A stretch of 64,000 bases of DNA from positions 1-64,000 of the forward strand of contig NZ_JPRM01000024.1 in assembly GCF_000737695.1 (NCBI RefSeq), given 5' to 3'. This DNA comes from Flavobacterium hydatis (GTDB taxonomy: Bacteria; Bacteroidota; Bacteroidia; Flavobacteriales; Flavobacteriaceae). Of this stretch, positions 40,168 to 49,385 are shown in pieces (position 1 is the first letter of the stretch; every line of letters begins with the position of its first letter). Made by a program: the position numbers and the translations under genes. Under the pieces are notes generated by a model that was not told the origin of the DNA, did no database searches, and was given only the letters and a program-made list of their open reading frames with translations.

Positions 40168-41226
40168 TTATATTCCGATAAAAGTAAATGGCTTAGTGGT
40201 AATGAATTTCCCTGAGCTTTCTCCAGCGTAAGTTTCATTTTTACTTACACTTAGTCTCTTAACTGGAGCATTTTTATTAAAATCAATTTTCTTTAAATCA
40301 ATCCAGAACGTATTTGGTGTTTGAGCTGTTTCAAAATAATAAACTAGATTTTTTTGATCAGCAACAGATCTCCATCTAGTAGAAGAAATGTTAGGTTCTG
40401 TCTCCGATGAAATTCCAAAAGGAACAGAGCAATTCCTAATAACACTAAAAACACTGGCAATAGATGTACGAATATCTGTAGTTTGTGGGATTGCATTAAT
40501 ATAAAAAGAAGCTCTTGCATATCTATCGGCAGCCCTATTTGTACCAGGCAACATAACAGTGCCAGGAATACTTTGCCAATATTTATTGATGGCTAATTGT
40601 TCGTCAAATAAAGGCGAATTAGTCATTACAGTATAAGATGCATCATGGTGAATTATTAATTTCCCACCTACATATTCAAAAATAGCATTATCACCCAATG
40701 CATCTGAAACAGAAAGATGTAAAGTAGTAAATTTTGTCGTACCGGGAATATAATCAGATACAATAACAAAATCTTCTTTCCTTAACTCATCTACAGTCTC
40801 TTTAACCGTAGCAAAGTTATCCAAAACATATTGTGCCCATGCAGAGATCGTAATTCCTTTTACAGCGCCCTGAGGATTATATTTTGGATATTGACTCTCT
40901 ACCAACCATAAAACATTTGCAACAAGTCCTTTTTCATTAATACCATCTGTTGTAGCAATGTCCCATGCACTGGTTATAACACTTCCAAACTTAGATGTCC
41001 ACTTAATGGAACTTTTACCTACGTTTCCGTCTCTTTGCAATCCTCTAGGAAAAACCCAGATATTAGCATCAATTTCATCTTTCCAATCCATTGATCGCGC
41101 AGTAATTACAGTGTTATTAGGTCCTTTATAGACCACTCTTGTGCAAGCATAAACTTCTGCCGTGAGCGTAGTTAAAAGAAGTAGAGAAAGTGCTATACTG
41201 CTTTTTAGGTTTTTGTCTTTTTTCAT
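40168..41226 (-). CDS. Choloylglycine-hydrolase (Ntn) family amidase, secreted
   Basis: A signal peptide ends just before Cys 28 (LTAEVYACTRVVYKG); this Cys becomes the N-terminal nucleophile of the mature enzyme in penicillin V acylases and bile salt hydrolases. The first strands (TVITARSMDW), the Asp and Asn residues downstream and the RARS-like motifs fit the family, which cleaves linear amide bonds such as those of conjugated bile salts, penicillin V or N-acyl homoserine lactones. Flavobacterial members are more likely acyl-amide or lactone hydrolases than bile enzymes. It is a single gene ending in a bidirectional terminator. The natural substrate cannot be read from the sequence. Confidence 0.8.
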   Translation of the reverse strand: MKKDKNLKSSIALSLLLLTTLTAEVYACTRVVYKGPNNTVITARSMDWKDEIDANIWVFPRGLQRDGNVGKSSIKWTSKFGSVITSAWDIATTDGINEKGLVANVLWLVESQYPKYNPQGAVKGITISAWAQYVLDNFATVKETVDELRKEDFVIVSDYIPGTTKFTTLHLSVSDALGDNAIFEYVGGKLIIHHDASYTVMTNSPLFDEQLAINKYWQSIPGTVMLPGTNRAADRYARASFYINAIPQTTDIRTSIASVFSVIRNCSVPFGISSETEPNISSTRWRSVADQKNLVYYFETAQTPNTFWIDLKKIDFNKNAPVKRLSVSKNETYAGESSGKFITTKPFTFIGI

Positions 41227-41329
41227 AAAAAGTTTTTTTTGATAGTAGGTTATCTATTTTTACTAGTTACTTATAATAGCTAATATAAGCAAAAAAAAGT
41301 AAAATTTTCCTGAAGTAATAAGGCATAAA

Positions 41330-41361
41330 AAAAGTGCTAAATCTTTCAATTTAGCACTTTT
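41330..41361 (-). terminator. Terminator after the amidoligase-like gene
   Basis: A 13-bp perfect stem (41330-41342 with 41349-41361) with a T-run on the minus strand closes the transcript that contains the 513-residue gene. Confidence 0.8.
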
Positions 41362-41432
41362 GCAAATGATCAATAAATTAGAATTACTTGTTTTGAAATA
41401 ATTTACAAACAAGAAAATCTAGTATATAAATT

Positions 41433-42974
41433 TTAATTCTCGCAGAAAGATCCTATTTGTTTTAAATGTCTCTCTGTTTGGTATTTATTAAAGTTATCCC
41501 ATTTAGGAGGGAAGTTTGTTTTTTGTCCGTACATAGAATCCAAGCAAACGTTGTTGTCTTTGTATTTATCATGTAAAACAGCCAAAATCTTAAAGAAGAA
41601 TTCATCTAGCATTACAATCGCATCAAATTCAGCTTTTAGCGCATTATAATTAGCATCCGAAGGATTTAGTATTTGCAATAAATTCAGAACTTCATTTTTT
41701 TCCTCTTCATTAATTTCAGTTAAATAACCCATTTTTAAAGTTTTAAAAACAAGATTATTCCATGCTTTACTATCGTGTCCCCATTGTACATCGGGCAGGT
41801 TTAAAGAATGCTCACAAATTAGGATAATAGAAAAAAGAACATCGTTTAAATACTGTGCCGGAAACTCATCAAAACTTCTGAATTCAAAACCACTTTGGTA
41901 CATTTTTTCCTGATTAAAGTCAAGGCCTACTTCTGATAGCATTTCATATTCCATATCAGCTTCAACCTGATCACGCCACCAAATGTTTTCTTCTTTTTCA
42001 AATTTTAGTAATTTTCTAAAATCATCTACTTTATAAGTCAGAATTTTTCCTTTTGGCATTGCTTTGTTATACGTTCCCACACCAATATAACGAGACATTG
42101 CATTTCGCATAGAACCTAAAGTAAATTTTTTATCCATACTATACGTATCACTTATTACTCCCATAATATCGGGACTACCAAGAGTTGCTATAAAAAATGG
42201 TTCGAACCATTGCAGCAAATAAATAGCATTGCCATGCGTTTTCTCAAACTCATTATAATCTACAATTCTGCTATCTTCTGTTAATGACGGCAATGTAATA
42301 TGAAAATGATATGTTCCGTTATTAAACAAAACCAAGTTTTCCTGATTTGTCATAAACATATTAAGCCCATTATTGTAATCTGGGAAATTTAATTTTCCGT
42401 TCAATACCTGCGATTCATTAATTTTATCGATGAATAACTTTTTGGTTGCTTTTAGCTCTTTGCAAGAATCAGCTATTGTTCTGTTTTCAAAATATTTAGT
42501 TACAAATTCGATAGAATCTCCATCAAAATGTACAGAACCCATTGTTTTGTTTCTTTGAGTAATCATACTCTGAATATTGTATGGCTGATCCTCAAGGAAA
42601 AGTTCCATTATAGATTTTCCGAGATAATCGGGATTCTCACGTGGTTGCGCATTTACCTCACCATTATCTGTATCAATTAATGGTTTTATTGGCGATAATG
42701 TTTTGTGCTGATAGTTTATATCTAGTTTTTCCAGAGAATGACTATTCATCATTCGGCTAACTTTATAGCTTTCGTTTAATCCAAAAGCTTTTTTTAAAAT
42801 AGGAGCCAGGCTTTCTGGTTTATAACATTTCCTATAATCAATACTGTATTTCTCAAAACCAATTTTTTCTTGTATAAATTCACCAGAAACTATTAGGGGG
42901 TCTTCAAATTGCAAATAGGTTTCGTTTTCTAATCCAATTCCCCAATAATATTTTTTTGTCTGATTGTCTTTCAT
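41433..42974 (-). CDS. Glutamate-cysteine-ligase/amidoligase-like protein, function unknown
   Basis: The 513-residue protein begins MKDNQTKKYYWGIGLENETY; the GIGLENE motif resembles the G-x-E-x-E metal-binding strand of glutamate-cysteine ligases and related carboxylate-amine ligases. Other family-like segments are the HFHITLPSL strand and the LLQWFEPFFIATLGSPD motif followed by SMRNAMSRYIGVGTYN, comparable to the ATP and substrate region of GCS. There is no signal peptide. These enzymes use ATP to form an amide or peptide bond. The protein differs enough that the substrate is open. A gene for a Cys-His papain-like protein lies 438 bases upstream on the same strand; such pairs are known in amidoligase gene clusters. 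Confidence 0.5.
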   Translation of the reverse strand: MKDNQTKKYYWGIGLENETYLQFEDPLIVSGEFIQEKIGFEKYSIDYRKCYKPESLAPILKKAFGLNESYKVSRMMNSHSLEKLDINYQHKTLSPIKPLIDTDNGEVNAQPRENPDYLGKSIMELFLEDQPYNIQSMITQRNKTMGSVHFDGDSIEFVTKYFENRTIADSCKELKATKKLFIDKINESQVLNGKLNFPDYNNGLNMFMTNQENLVLFNNGTYHFHITLPSLTEDSRIVDYNEFEKTHGNAIYLLQWFEPFFIATLGSPDIMGVISDTYSMDKKFTLGSMRNAMSRYIGVGTYNKAMPKGKILTYKVDDFRKLLKFEKEENIWWRDQVEADMEYEMLSEVGLDFNQEKMYQSGFEFRSFDEFPAQYLNDVLFSIILICEHSLNLPDVQWGHDSKAWNNLVFKTLKMGYLTEINEEEKNEVLNLLQILNPSDANYNALKAEFDAIVMLDEFFFKILAVLHDKYKDNNVCLDSMYGQKTNFPPKWDNFNKYQTERHLKQIGSFCEN

Positions 42975-43412
42975 TTATACTAATTTTCTTTTTTATGGTT
43001 GATAAAACTTTTTTTTAAGATGATAATTTTTATCCGCAAACGGGAGTCTAATTCAGTTAAAATTAGAGACAAGAAACCTTGTAACGGATTGAGCATCATT
43101 GTTGCCTCCATTATAAAAGTCTTCGTTTACTTTTAAAAATATAGGAATTTATATCTTAGAAAATTTGTACTTGTAGCGACTGATAAGTTGAAAAAAAACT
43201 AAAATTTTATAATGAGGTTATAAAATCATTATTGTAATTAATCACTTTTATATCAATAATTTAAGCATAAGAATAGCCGAATTACAACTTTTGCCACTCC
43301 TTGTATTTTCTAAGTTGCAAAAGTAGTAAATTATTTTATCATTTCCAAGTTGTTATTACACTGGAAATCAATGCATTTTTTTGAGGTTTAAAAATAAAGC
43401 CTAAAACTTATT
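42975..43412. other. Non-coding stretch between two minus-strand genes
   Basis: The stretch is AT-rich with no acceptable reading frame on either strand. It may hold the promoter of the amidoligase-like gene. I see no repeat or clear terminator. Confidence 0.35.
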
Positions 43413-44150
43413 TTATTCATGATAATAAAAGACATAAGAGGAATATAACTCATCATTCCACCAATCTTTTCTAACTTCCGAAAAGTAATTATAATTTAGC
43501 TTTCCGGCCTGCGATTGCAACGGATACACAACAACATCATTCTCACGATATGCTTTATGTAAATCTGTTTCAGGAACAACAGGCACAATATGTCCAGAGA
43601 GTCCTTTTTCTCTTCTTTTGGCGCAAATCATTCCAATTCCGCCATTAGTATTTACCTTATTTTGGATTTCTTCTGCTGTAAACATTCTTTCCCACCCAAA
43701 ACTAGCTCCCCATTGCAAGAACCAATCGTGTATGGCGCTGGAGTAAATACGCTCAACAGTTTCTTCAAAAATAGCTTCAACTTCTTGTCCGTCTAATATT
43801 TTTTCTAGAGCCTCGTCAGTCCACCAAACCGTTGGGAGATAAACTTTAGAGAAATAACAATAATCATAAGAGTACACATTACAATACGTATCTTCTACAG
43901 TTCTTTGGTATCTCGTATTTTTCTCTACATCTAATTTATCTATCAGCTGGGCAATACTTTCTTTTTTGGTAGCTGCATTCGTTAAATTTCTATACGGAAT
44001 GCTCGAATCATAAAGAGGAGTTTCCTTCATTTCCATTGAATCTAACCTTGATTCTGGATTCGGCAATAAATCTGCTTTTATTATTTTATTATTCGGTACT
44101 CGATTATCCACTAATGGTAATAATGCTATTGATATGGTATTGTCTTCCAT
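43413..44150 (-). CDS. Papain/NlpC-like cysteine hydrolase, probable
   Basis: The 245-residue protein has no signal peptide. A catalytic-type Cys 90 lies in VEDTYCNVYSYDYC, at the start of a helix as in NlpC/P60 and CHAP enzymes; SGHIVPVVPE places a His at 187 with an acidic residue at 194, and PLQSQAGK follows. The order Cys, then His-strand, then polar residue is the papain-like fold. Such domains cut peptidoglycan stem peptides or amide bonds in secreted effectors and toxins. An N-terminal region of about 75 residues without recognisable domain may be an export or linker segment. Next to the amidoligase-like gene it could act on the same amide-linked product. Confidence 0.5.
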   Translation of the reverse strand: MEDNTISIALLPLVDNRVPNNKIIKADLLPNPESRLDSMEMKETPLYDSSIPYRNLTNAATKKESIAQLIDKLDVEKNTRYQRTVEDTYCNVYSYDYCYFSKVYLPTVWWTDEALEKILDGQEVEAIFEETVERIYSSAIHDWFLQWGASFGWERMFTAEEIQNKVNTNGGIGMICAKRREKGLSGHIVPVVPETDLHKAYRENDVVVYPLQSQAGKLNYNYFSEVRKDWWNDELYSSYVFYYHE

Positions 44151-44372
44151 CTTGACTGCTTAAAATTAATCGGCTTAACCTACAGGAATGAACTATTCGT
44201 GTAATTAGTTTTATCACCAAAAAAGTAAATATAAGTATTTTTAACTTTTTAAACCGTCATAGAAACCAACAAATTATGAAAAAATTAGGATTAATTTGAT
44301 TTGTATAATCGGCAATTGTTTTCAAAATATCCTTTGTTTACTAAGATAAATCTAAGTTATGGACTCAATCTA

Positions 44373-45443
44373 TTATCTGTTCCATTTGTCAGGAGAATAC
44401 CCTAATGAGATTCCTCCCCAATAATGGAAATTTTTGCCATCACTATATTCTTGGCTTCTTCCATACATTGCATATTTAAAATAATACTGATCATATAATA
44501 ATATATTAAAACCTGCACTAATATCAAAAACAACACGTGTAATATCATTGTGAGGAATTTTATAAACACTATGATCGCTAAACATTAATCCTTCTAAAGT
44601 GGTATTATAGGCAACTGCTCTTATTTCAGGAGTTACAAAAACATTCATCCTAATTTTTGGATAATTAACAGGTTTATCAATAGCCGAAATATTATTAGTT
44701 AATCCTCGAATAGAAGCACCGAGAATATTTGGAGAATAATCCTGCATAAGTCCTGCATTAAGATTCACTATATTCATCTTAAATCCTGCTTTTAAATTAG
44801 CAGTATAATTTCCTAACTCAGCTCCACCACGTACTCTCAGTTGTAACCAACTAGTGTTAGTTCCTGTATCAAATCCTGGAAAAATAGGATATTCAATTTT
44901 TGAATTGTAATTTATAACAAGTGATCCTTTATATCCAATCTGATTATCCCATCCCATAGGAATTGGACGATCAGTACCGAACCATCTATGTTCATGAATA
45001 TAGGATTGTGCATTTCCAGGCAACGATGTACCAACAAGACCAAACACCAATTCGCTCTGCAAAACAGCTCCTGATTCAGTATTATAAGATGTATTTCCAA
45101 AGTTGATAAACATTAGAGATGCATAAGGTCTGTCATTGGTAACAGGCTCTGAAGAAACTAAATCTTGGGGAGTATAAGCTGTTCCTCCAATTCCCGCACG
45201 TTGAATAGTCAATGATTTTCCAGGTGTACCATATTTAAAAAAAGGCATCCATTTAGCCACCTCAGGAAATTGAGCTTCAATCTTTAGACTTCCTGTATAG
45301 TTTTCATCAGCATTATTAATCGCCAAAAAGTCATTTTCAGTAGTCAGGATAACCTGAAAACCTTTTCCTTGTGCATTTATATCTAGCGAAAAAAGAAATA
45401 CTATTATCGATAACAAACTTATAGTTAAAATAGATTTACACAT
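44373..45443 (-). CDS. LpxR-like lipid A deacylase (DUF2219 family), outer membrane
   Basis: A signal peptide (ending SLDINAQ) is followed by a 12-strand-barrel-sized protein of about 330 residues. The LpxR active-site motifs are clear: TENDFLAINNADENYTGSL (Asn 37, Asp 38 and the Thr in YTG) and NDRPYASLMF, plus a His-rich segment, YIHEHRWFG, later. LpxR removes the 3'-acyloxyacyl group of lipid A at the outer membrane of enteric bacteria, with calcium. In Bacteroidota this would modify the organism's own lipid A. It is an isolated gene, 222 bases from the cysteine hydrolase gene. Function in this host is inferred from family. Confidence 0.8.
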   Translation of the reverse strand: MCKSILTISLLSIIVFLFSLDINAQGKGFQVILTTENDFLAINNADENYTGSLKIEAQFPEVAKWMPFFKYGTPGKSLTIQRAGIGGTAYTPQDLVSSEPVTNDRPYASLMFINFGNTSYNTESGAVLQSELVFGLVGTSLPGNAQSYIHEHRWFGTDRPIPMGWDNQIGYKGSLVINYNSKIEYPIFPGFDTGTNTSWLQLRVRGGAELGNYTANLKAGFKMNIVNLNAGLMQDYSPNILGASIRGLTNNISAIDKPVNYPKIRMNVFVTPEIRAVAYNTTLEGLMFSDHSVYKIPHNDITRVVFDISAGFNILLYDQYYFKYAMYGRSQEYSDGKNFHYWGGISLGYSPDKWNR

Positions 45444-45739
45444 AATTTATATCTTAAAATTGAAAAAAAAATAGCTTTTATAAGAGTAGCAAAATATAAT
45501 TTTATAACCCGAAAGCTTCTAACAATATTTTTTAAACAATAAAATTATGAAATTTCAAGATTACGCAATCGAGTACAAACACTTGATCTTTTGCGTATAT
45601 ATAATGAAAACTTCCTTTTGTTCTAAATTAAATACCAAAATACAATTACTGTTAATATACAAAGAATTTACATTCTTAATTAAGCTTACAATACACTTAT
45701 ATTATAAATTTTATTAATTTTATAATAAATATTTTTCTC
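45444..45739. other. Non-coding stretch upstream of the AraC cluster
   Basis: Very AT-rich, separating divergent genes. I see no gene, no copy of the two promoter families, and only TATATTATAAATTTTA-like words near 45698 as possible promoter of the AraC cluster. Confidence 0.3.
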
Positions 45740-46720
45740 ATGAAAGTGATTAAACATTACTATTCTTTAGGAACTGAATGGATTGACGTACTAGCCGAAG
45801 CAATGGGCGGTACAGTTAATAGTAATTTCATTAAAGGAGATAATGATATATATACTGGTACACATTTCGTTCTGACTATAGAAGATAGGATTTCTGCAAT
45901 GGTAATAGATACTACTTATAAAGAAAGTGTATTATTAAACTACATAAATGAGAAAAACAGTTTTGTTGGATTGTACTTTTACATTACCAACAACAATGTT
46001 AATTTTATATTAGATGATAAAGCTAGTGTAGTTGGAAAATCGGATTACAACTTAACTATAATTGATACTGAGCTAGAAACAGATTATGCTGTTGAAAAAG
46101 GAACTGGAATCTATGTAATCTGCATATTTATTGATAAAACAGCATTAAAAGGTTATGTTGATAAAATGCCTAAACTAAGGTCAGTATCCAAGGATGTTTT
46201 TGATACTGAAAAGAATACTATTATCAGTATGGGAAGAATGAATACAGAAAGTTCTATTTTAATAAATGATTTCAAAAAAATACCATACGAAAATCCATTA
46301 TTTGAATTTTACTTCAGAGGATTAGTATATCAATTAATTGGAAATTACTTAGACCAATTATTAACAAAAAAATTTATCATTGGCAAAGTAATAGGAGATG
46401 ATATAAAAAGTATTATCGCTTCCAAAAATTCAATGCTAGAATCTATAGATCAAGTATTTCCTGGTGTTGATTTTCTAGCAGATCAAGTCTTTATGTCCCC
46501 ATCTAAATATAAAAAATTGTTTACCAAAATTTCTGGTGTCAGTCCGGGAGCATTTTTTTATAGTAATAAATTAGAACGTGCCAAAGAATTATTGGAAACT
46601 GGACAATATACTGTAAGTGAAGTTTCTGATAAACTAAATTACGCCAACATCTCTTACTTAGCCAAACGCTTTAATAGTAAGTATGGAGTTTTCCCAAAAG
46701 AATATCAAAATTTATTATAA
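45740..46720 (+). CDS. AraC-type regulator, pair 1, member A
   Basis: The 326-residue protein has an N-terminal domain of about 210 residues with no recognised fold, beginning KHYYSLGTEWIDVLAEAMGG, and a C-terminal AraC DNA-binding domain (about 225-326; FPGVDFLADQVFMSPSKYKKL, LNYANISYLAKRFNSKYGVFPKEYQ). The same N-terminal pattern (EW....L...MGGT) recurs in the other three genes of the cluster. The partner gene starts 9 bases after its stop. It is most similar to the gene at 48395-49375, which makes the two pairs a duplicated unit. No signal peptide or membrane segment is seen, so the N-domain probably senses a cytoplasmic ligand or partner. Confidence 0.75.
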   Translation: MKVIKHYYSLGTEWIDVLAEAMGGTVNSNFIKGDNDIYTGTHFVLTIEDRISAMVIDTTYKESVLLNYINEKNSFVGLYFYITNNNVNFILDDKASVVGKSDYNLTIIDTELETDYAVEKGTGIYVICIFIDKTALKGYVDKMPKLRSVSKDVFDTEKNTIISMGRMNTESSILINDFKKIPYENPLFEFYFRGLVYQLIGNYLDQLLTKKFIIGKVIGDDIKSIIASKNSMLESIDQVFPGVDFLADQVFMSPSKYKKLFTKISGVSPGAFFYSNKLERAKELLETGQYTVSEVSDKLNYANISYLAKRFNSKYGVFPKEYQNLL

Positions 46721-46729
46721 AATCTATCT

Positions 46730-47716
46730 ATGAGTGAAGCTTTCGAGTTCCAGCATATTTATTCTTTAACGCCTGAATGGCGTCAAAAATTTATTGATGA
46801 ATTAGGCGGTACAATAATAGATGAAAAAATGTACTTTGCCGAAGAAAACGCTAGTGGTTCTTGTTGCTTTTTAGAAATCCTTCCCGATATATCTGTAGTA
46901 ATTATAGACTCTGTTTTAAATCAACCAATTCGGTTTACGAGACTTCCATCTGTCGATGATTTCTGGATTGTATATTATGATCTGAGCGATAGTTTTAGTA
47001 AGCACATTGTAGAAGATATAAATCATAAAATAGGGTATAAGTCTAAACTTAATTTTGCTATTGTAGATAGTAAAATAAAAAGTTCTTACTTAGCTACAGT
47101 AGGAGAACGGTTTTATTCGTTAAGACTTTTTATTCGTAAATCGTATATGAAAACTTTCTTTGATCATGGCGAATTTGAAACAGATTTTAAAGATGTTTTT
47201 GACGATAATATAAAGAAAATGTTCTTTTACGGACATATAGATAGTCGAAGCAAAGTAGCATTACATAGCCTAAAACAACAAGATATTGATAACCCAAATT
47301 ATGAATTCTTATTAAGAGGAGTTGCCTATACTTTATTCAGTTATTTAATAGAAAGATTAAATGCCAAAATGCCTAATATGGCAACACATCTAGAAAAAGA
47401 TATAGATGCCATAATGCTTAGTCAGCAACATTTATTATCTAATCTTTTAATCCCTTTTCCAGGCATAGAATTCTTAGCAAATATTGCCAATATGTCGGCT
47501 ACAAAATACAGAAGCCTGTATAATACTATTTACGGAATGAGTCCGGCGTTATTTTTTAAGAATGAAAAAATGCTATTGGCAAAAGAATTATTAGAGAGTG
47601 GAGAATTTAAGCTAATAAGTGATGTATCTTATGAATTAGGTTATAATAAAACTGCTTATTTCTCTTCTATTTACAGAAACTATTTTGGCGTTCTGCCCAA
47701 TACAGCACTCCGATAA
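46730..47716 (+). CDS. AraC-type regulator, pair 1, member B
   Basis: The 328-residue protein has an N-terminal sensor-like region beginning FQHIYSLTPEWRQKFIDELG and an AraC DNA-binding domain at about 225-328 (FPGIEFLANIANMSATKYRSLY, MSPALFFKNEKMLLAKELLE). It is distantly related to member A, since both open with an EW....LGGT-like segment, and much closer to the gene at 49386-50390: VYYDLSDSFSKHIV, HKIGYKSKLNFAIVDSKIKS and LRLFIRKS all recur there. Tandem A-B pairs with 9-base spacing suggest the two act together, perhaps as a heterodimer. A good terminator follows. Confidence 0.75.
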   Translation: MSEAFEFQHIYSLTPEWRQKFIDELGGTIIDEKMYFAEENASGSCCFLEILPDISVVIIDSVLNQPIRFTRLPSVDDFWIVYYDLSDSFSKHIVEDINHKIGYKSKLNFAIVDSKIKSSYLATVGERFYSLRLFIRKSYMKTFFDHGEFETDFKDVFDDNIKKMFFYGHIDSRSKVALHSLKQQDIDNPNYEFLLRGVAYTLFSYLIERLNAKMPNMATHLEKDIDAIMLSQQHLLSNLLIPFPGIEFLANIANMSATKYRSLYNTIYGMSPALFFKNEKMLLAKELLESGEFKLISDVSYELGYNKTAYFSSIYRNYFGVLPNTALR

Positions 47717-47754
47717 CTCATACAAAATCTATTAAATATTATCCATTTTTGCAT

Positions 47755-47786
47755 TCCCGATTGCATTATGTAATCGGGATTTTTTT
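47755..47786 (+). terminator. Terminator after the first AraC pair
   Basis: TCCCGATT (47755-47762) pairs with AATCGGGA (47772-47779), then seven Ts. Confidence 0.8.
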
Positions 47787-47829
47787 GCTTTAAAAGTTTA
47801 AAATAATAGTAGCTTATTTTAAGATATGT

Positions 47830-47894
47830 AACTTTTTATGTTGATTTTATGGTTCACAGTGGTAGTTAAAAAAGACACACCCAATATAATTTTG
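47830..47894 (+). promoter_or_regulatory. Surface-regulon promoter, copy A (before the 78-residue ORF)
   Basis: GATTTTA (47843), 11 bases, GGTAGT (47861), 20 bases, TAATTTTG (47887-47894). The -7 element fits TAnnTTTG, while GGTAGT takes the place of a -33 element. The upstream bases are nearly identical to those of copy C. Transcription would start near 47900, giving a leader of about 93 bases. Confidence 0.65.
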
Positions 47895-47992
47895 CTAAAT
47901 CATTTTCATAACAACAATTAACGCGTTTTTTTCGTGAGTATTGATTTTGTTAGAAATTACTATGTAGTTAAACTAATTTATAAAAATGAATA

Positions 47993-48229
47993 ATGAGCGT
48001 AACAATTATATCAATCATAGATTATGAACAATACTCTGTAAATGGGCATTTAGTATATAAAGATTCACTTAGAAACTGGGCGTGCAATCATGATTTATCT
48101 GTTAAGGAACATGATGCCTTTAGTATCTACGAAAAACTAATTATCAAAAAAGAATTAGCCAAGAAAAAAAGGAACTATATACTAGAGTATTCAGATTCAA
48201 AATTTACAATTAAGTTTCTAGAAGTTTAA
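47993..48229 (+). CDS. Small 78-residue protein between the AraC pairs
   Basis: I do not recognise the 78-residue protein. It has no signal peptide or membrane segment; its pattern (YEQYSVNGHLVYKDSLRNW, then helix-rich YEKLIIKKELAKKKRNY) suggests a small globular protein. What supports it as real is its position: it has a promoter of the same strict type as the secreted-protein genes to the right, and it sits between two duplicated regulator pairs. It could be a small regulator or a ligand-binding partner of the AraC proteins, which is only speculation. Confidence 0.45.
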   Translation: MSVTIISIIDYEQYSVNGHLVYKDSLRNWACNHDLSVKEHDAFSIYEKLIIKKELAKKKRNYILEYSDSKFTIKFLEV

Positions 48230-48394
48230 TTATATCTAATCAAAATATCATTTTACCTTCTTTCTTTTAACTTATTAAAAAACATTTTACGATTAATGAA
48301 TTAAAAACACATTATTCAGTAAATCAAAAACTTAAGTATTAACATACAAAGTATTAGTTAAATAAAATTCAAAAATATAAAAGTCAATTTTAAG

Positions 48395-49375
48395 ATGAAA
48401 ACAATAATACATCACTATGATACTTCGCTTAATTGGATTGATGTATTAGCCAATGCAATGGGAGGTTCAATAGAAGGAAATTTCATTAAAGGAGACAATG
48501 AAACATACAAAGGCACTCACTTTATCTTACCCATAGAAGAAGGTATTACTGCTATGCTTATAGATACTACCTACAAGGAAGAAGTGTTATTAAAATATCG
48601 TAATGAAAATACCAATTTTATAGGTTTGTATTTTTACCTAACTAATTTAGATGTTAATTATATTCTGGATGACGAAGTCACATCGGTAGGAAAATTAAAT
48701 TATAACTTATCTATTGTAGATTCTAGCATTGATATGGATTATCATGTTCAAAAAGGAACTCGAATATTTGTTGTCTGCATCATTCTTAACAAAGAAACTT
48801 TAAAAAAAAATTTCTCTAAAATTACCAAAATAGCTCCAATAGCCGACATTGTTCTTGACGCTCAAAAAAACACAATAATTAGATTAGACAGAATGGGTAT
48901 TGAGAGTTTAATTTTAATAAATTCTTTCAGAAAAATACCTTATGATAGTACTCTTTATGAAATATTTTTTAGAGGTCTTGTATATGGTTTAATAGGCAAC
49001 TATCTCAAGCAATTAACTCATAAAAAAATAATTATAGATAAAACAATTTCTGTAGATGTAAAGAATATTATAGCATCAAAAGCGATGCTGCAAAATCTTA
49101 TCGAAGGGCCATTTCCCGGAGTAAATTTTCTGGCAGAACAAGTTGCAATGTCTCCTTCTAAATACAAAAAACTTTTTATCAAAATTTCTGGTGTAAACCC
49201 AGGCACATACTTCTATAATAATAAAATAAACAGAGCCAAAGAAATGTTAGAAACTGGAAAATTTACGGTTAATGAGGTGGCACAGAAATTGAATTATGCA
49301 AATGTTTCCTATTTAGCAAAACGCTTTAATGAGATGTATGGCATTTTCCCTAAAGAATATCAAAGCTTATTTTAA
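48395..49375 (+). CDS. AraC-type regulator, pair 2, member A
   Basis: The 326-residue protein has the same length as the gene at 45740 and aligns with it throughout (LNWIDVLANAMGGSIEGNFIK, the FPGVNFLAEQVAMSPSKYKKL helix-turn-helix, RFNEMYGIFPKEYQ at the end). The N-terminal two thirds have drifted more than the DNA-binding domain. It is followed by its B partner with a 10-base gap, repeating the arrangement of pair 1. Which promoters it controls is unknown, but the four surface-regulon promoters flanking the cluster are obvious candidates. Confidence 0.75.
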   Translation: MKTIIHHYDTSLNWIDVLANAMGGSIEGNFIKGDNETYKGTHFILPIEEGITAMLIDTTYKEEVLLKYRNENTNFIGLYFYLTNLDVNYILDDEVTSVGKLNYNLSIVDSSIDMDYHVQKGTRIFVVCIILNKETLKKNFSKITKIAPIADIVLDAQKNTIIRLDRMGIESLILINSFRKIPYDSTLYEIFFRGLVYGLIGNYLKQLTHKKIIIDKTISVDVKNIIASKAMLQNLIEGPFPGVNFLAEQVAMSPSKYKKLFIKISGVNPGTYFYNNKINRAKEMLETGKFTVNEVAQKLNYANVSYLAKRFNEMYGIFPKEYQSLF

Positions 49376-49385
49376 AAAAGAGCAT

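Noticed and set aside
48316..48335. Extra copy of the metal box (CAGTAAATCAAAAAC) before the second AraC pair
   Set aside because: Only the first half matches and there is no TTTG element at the 63-base distance.
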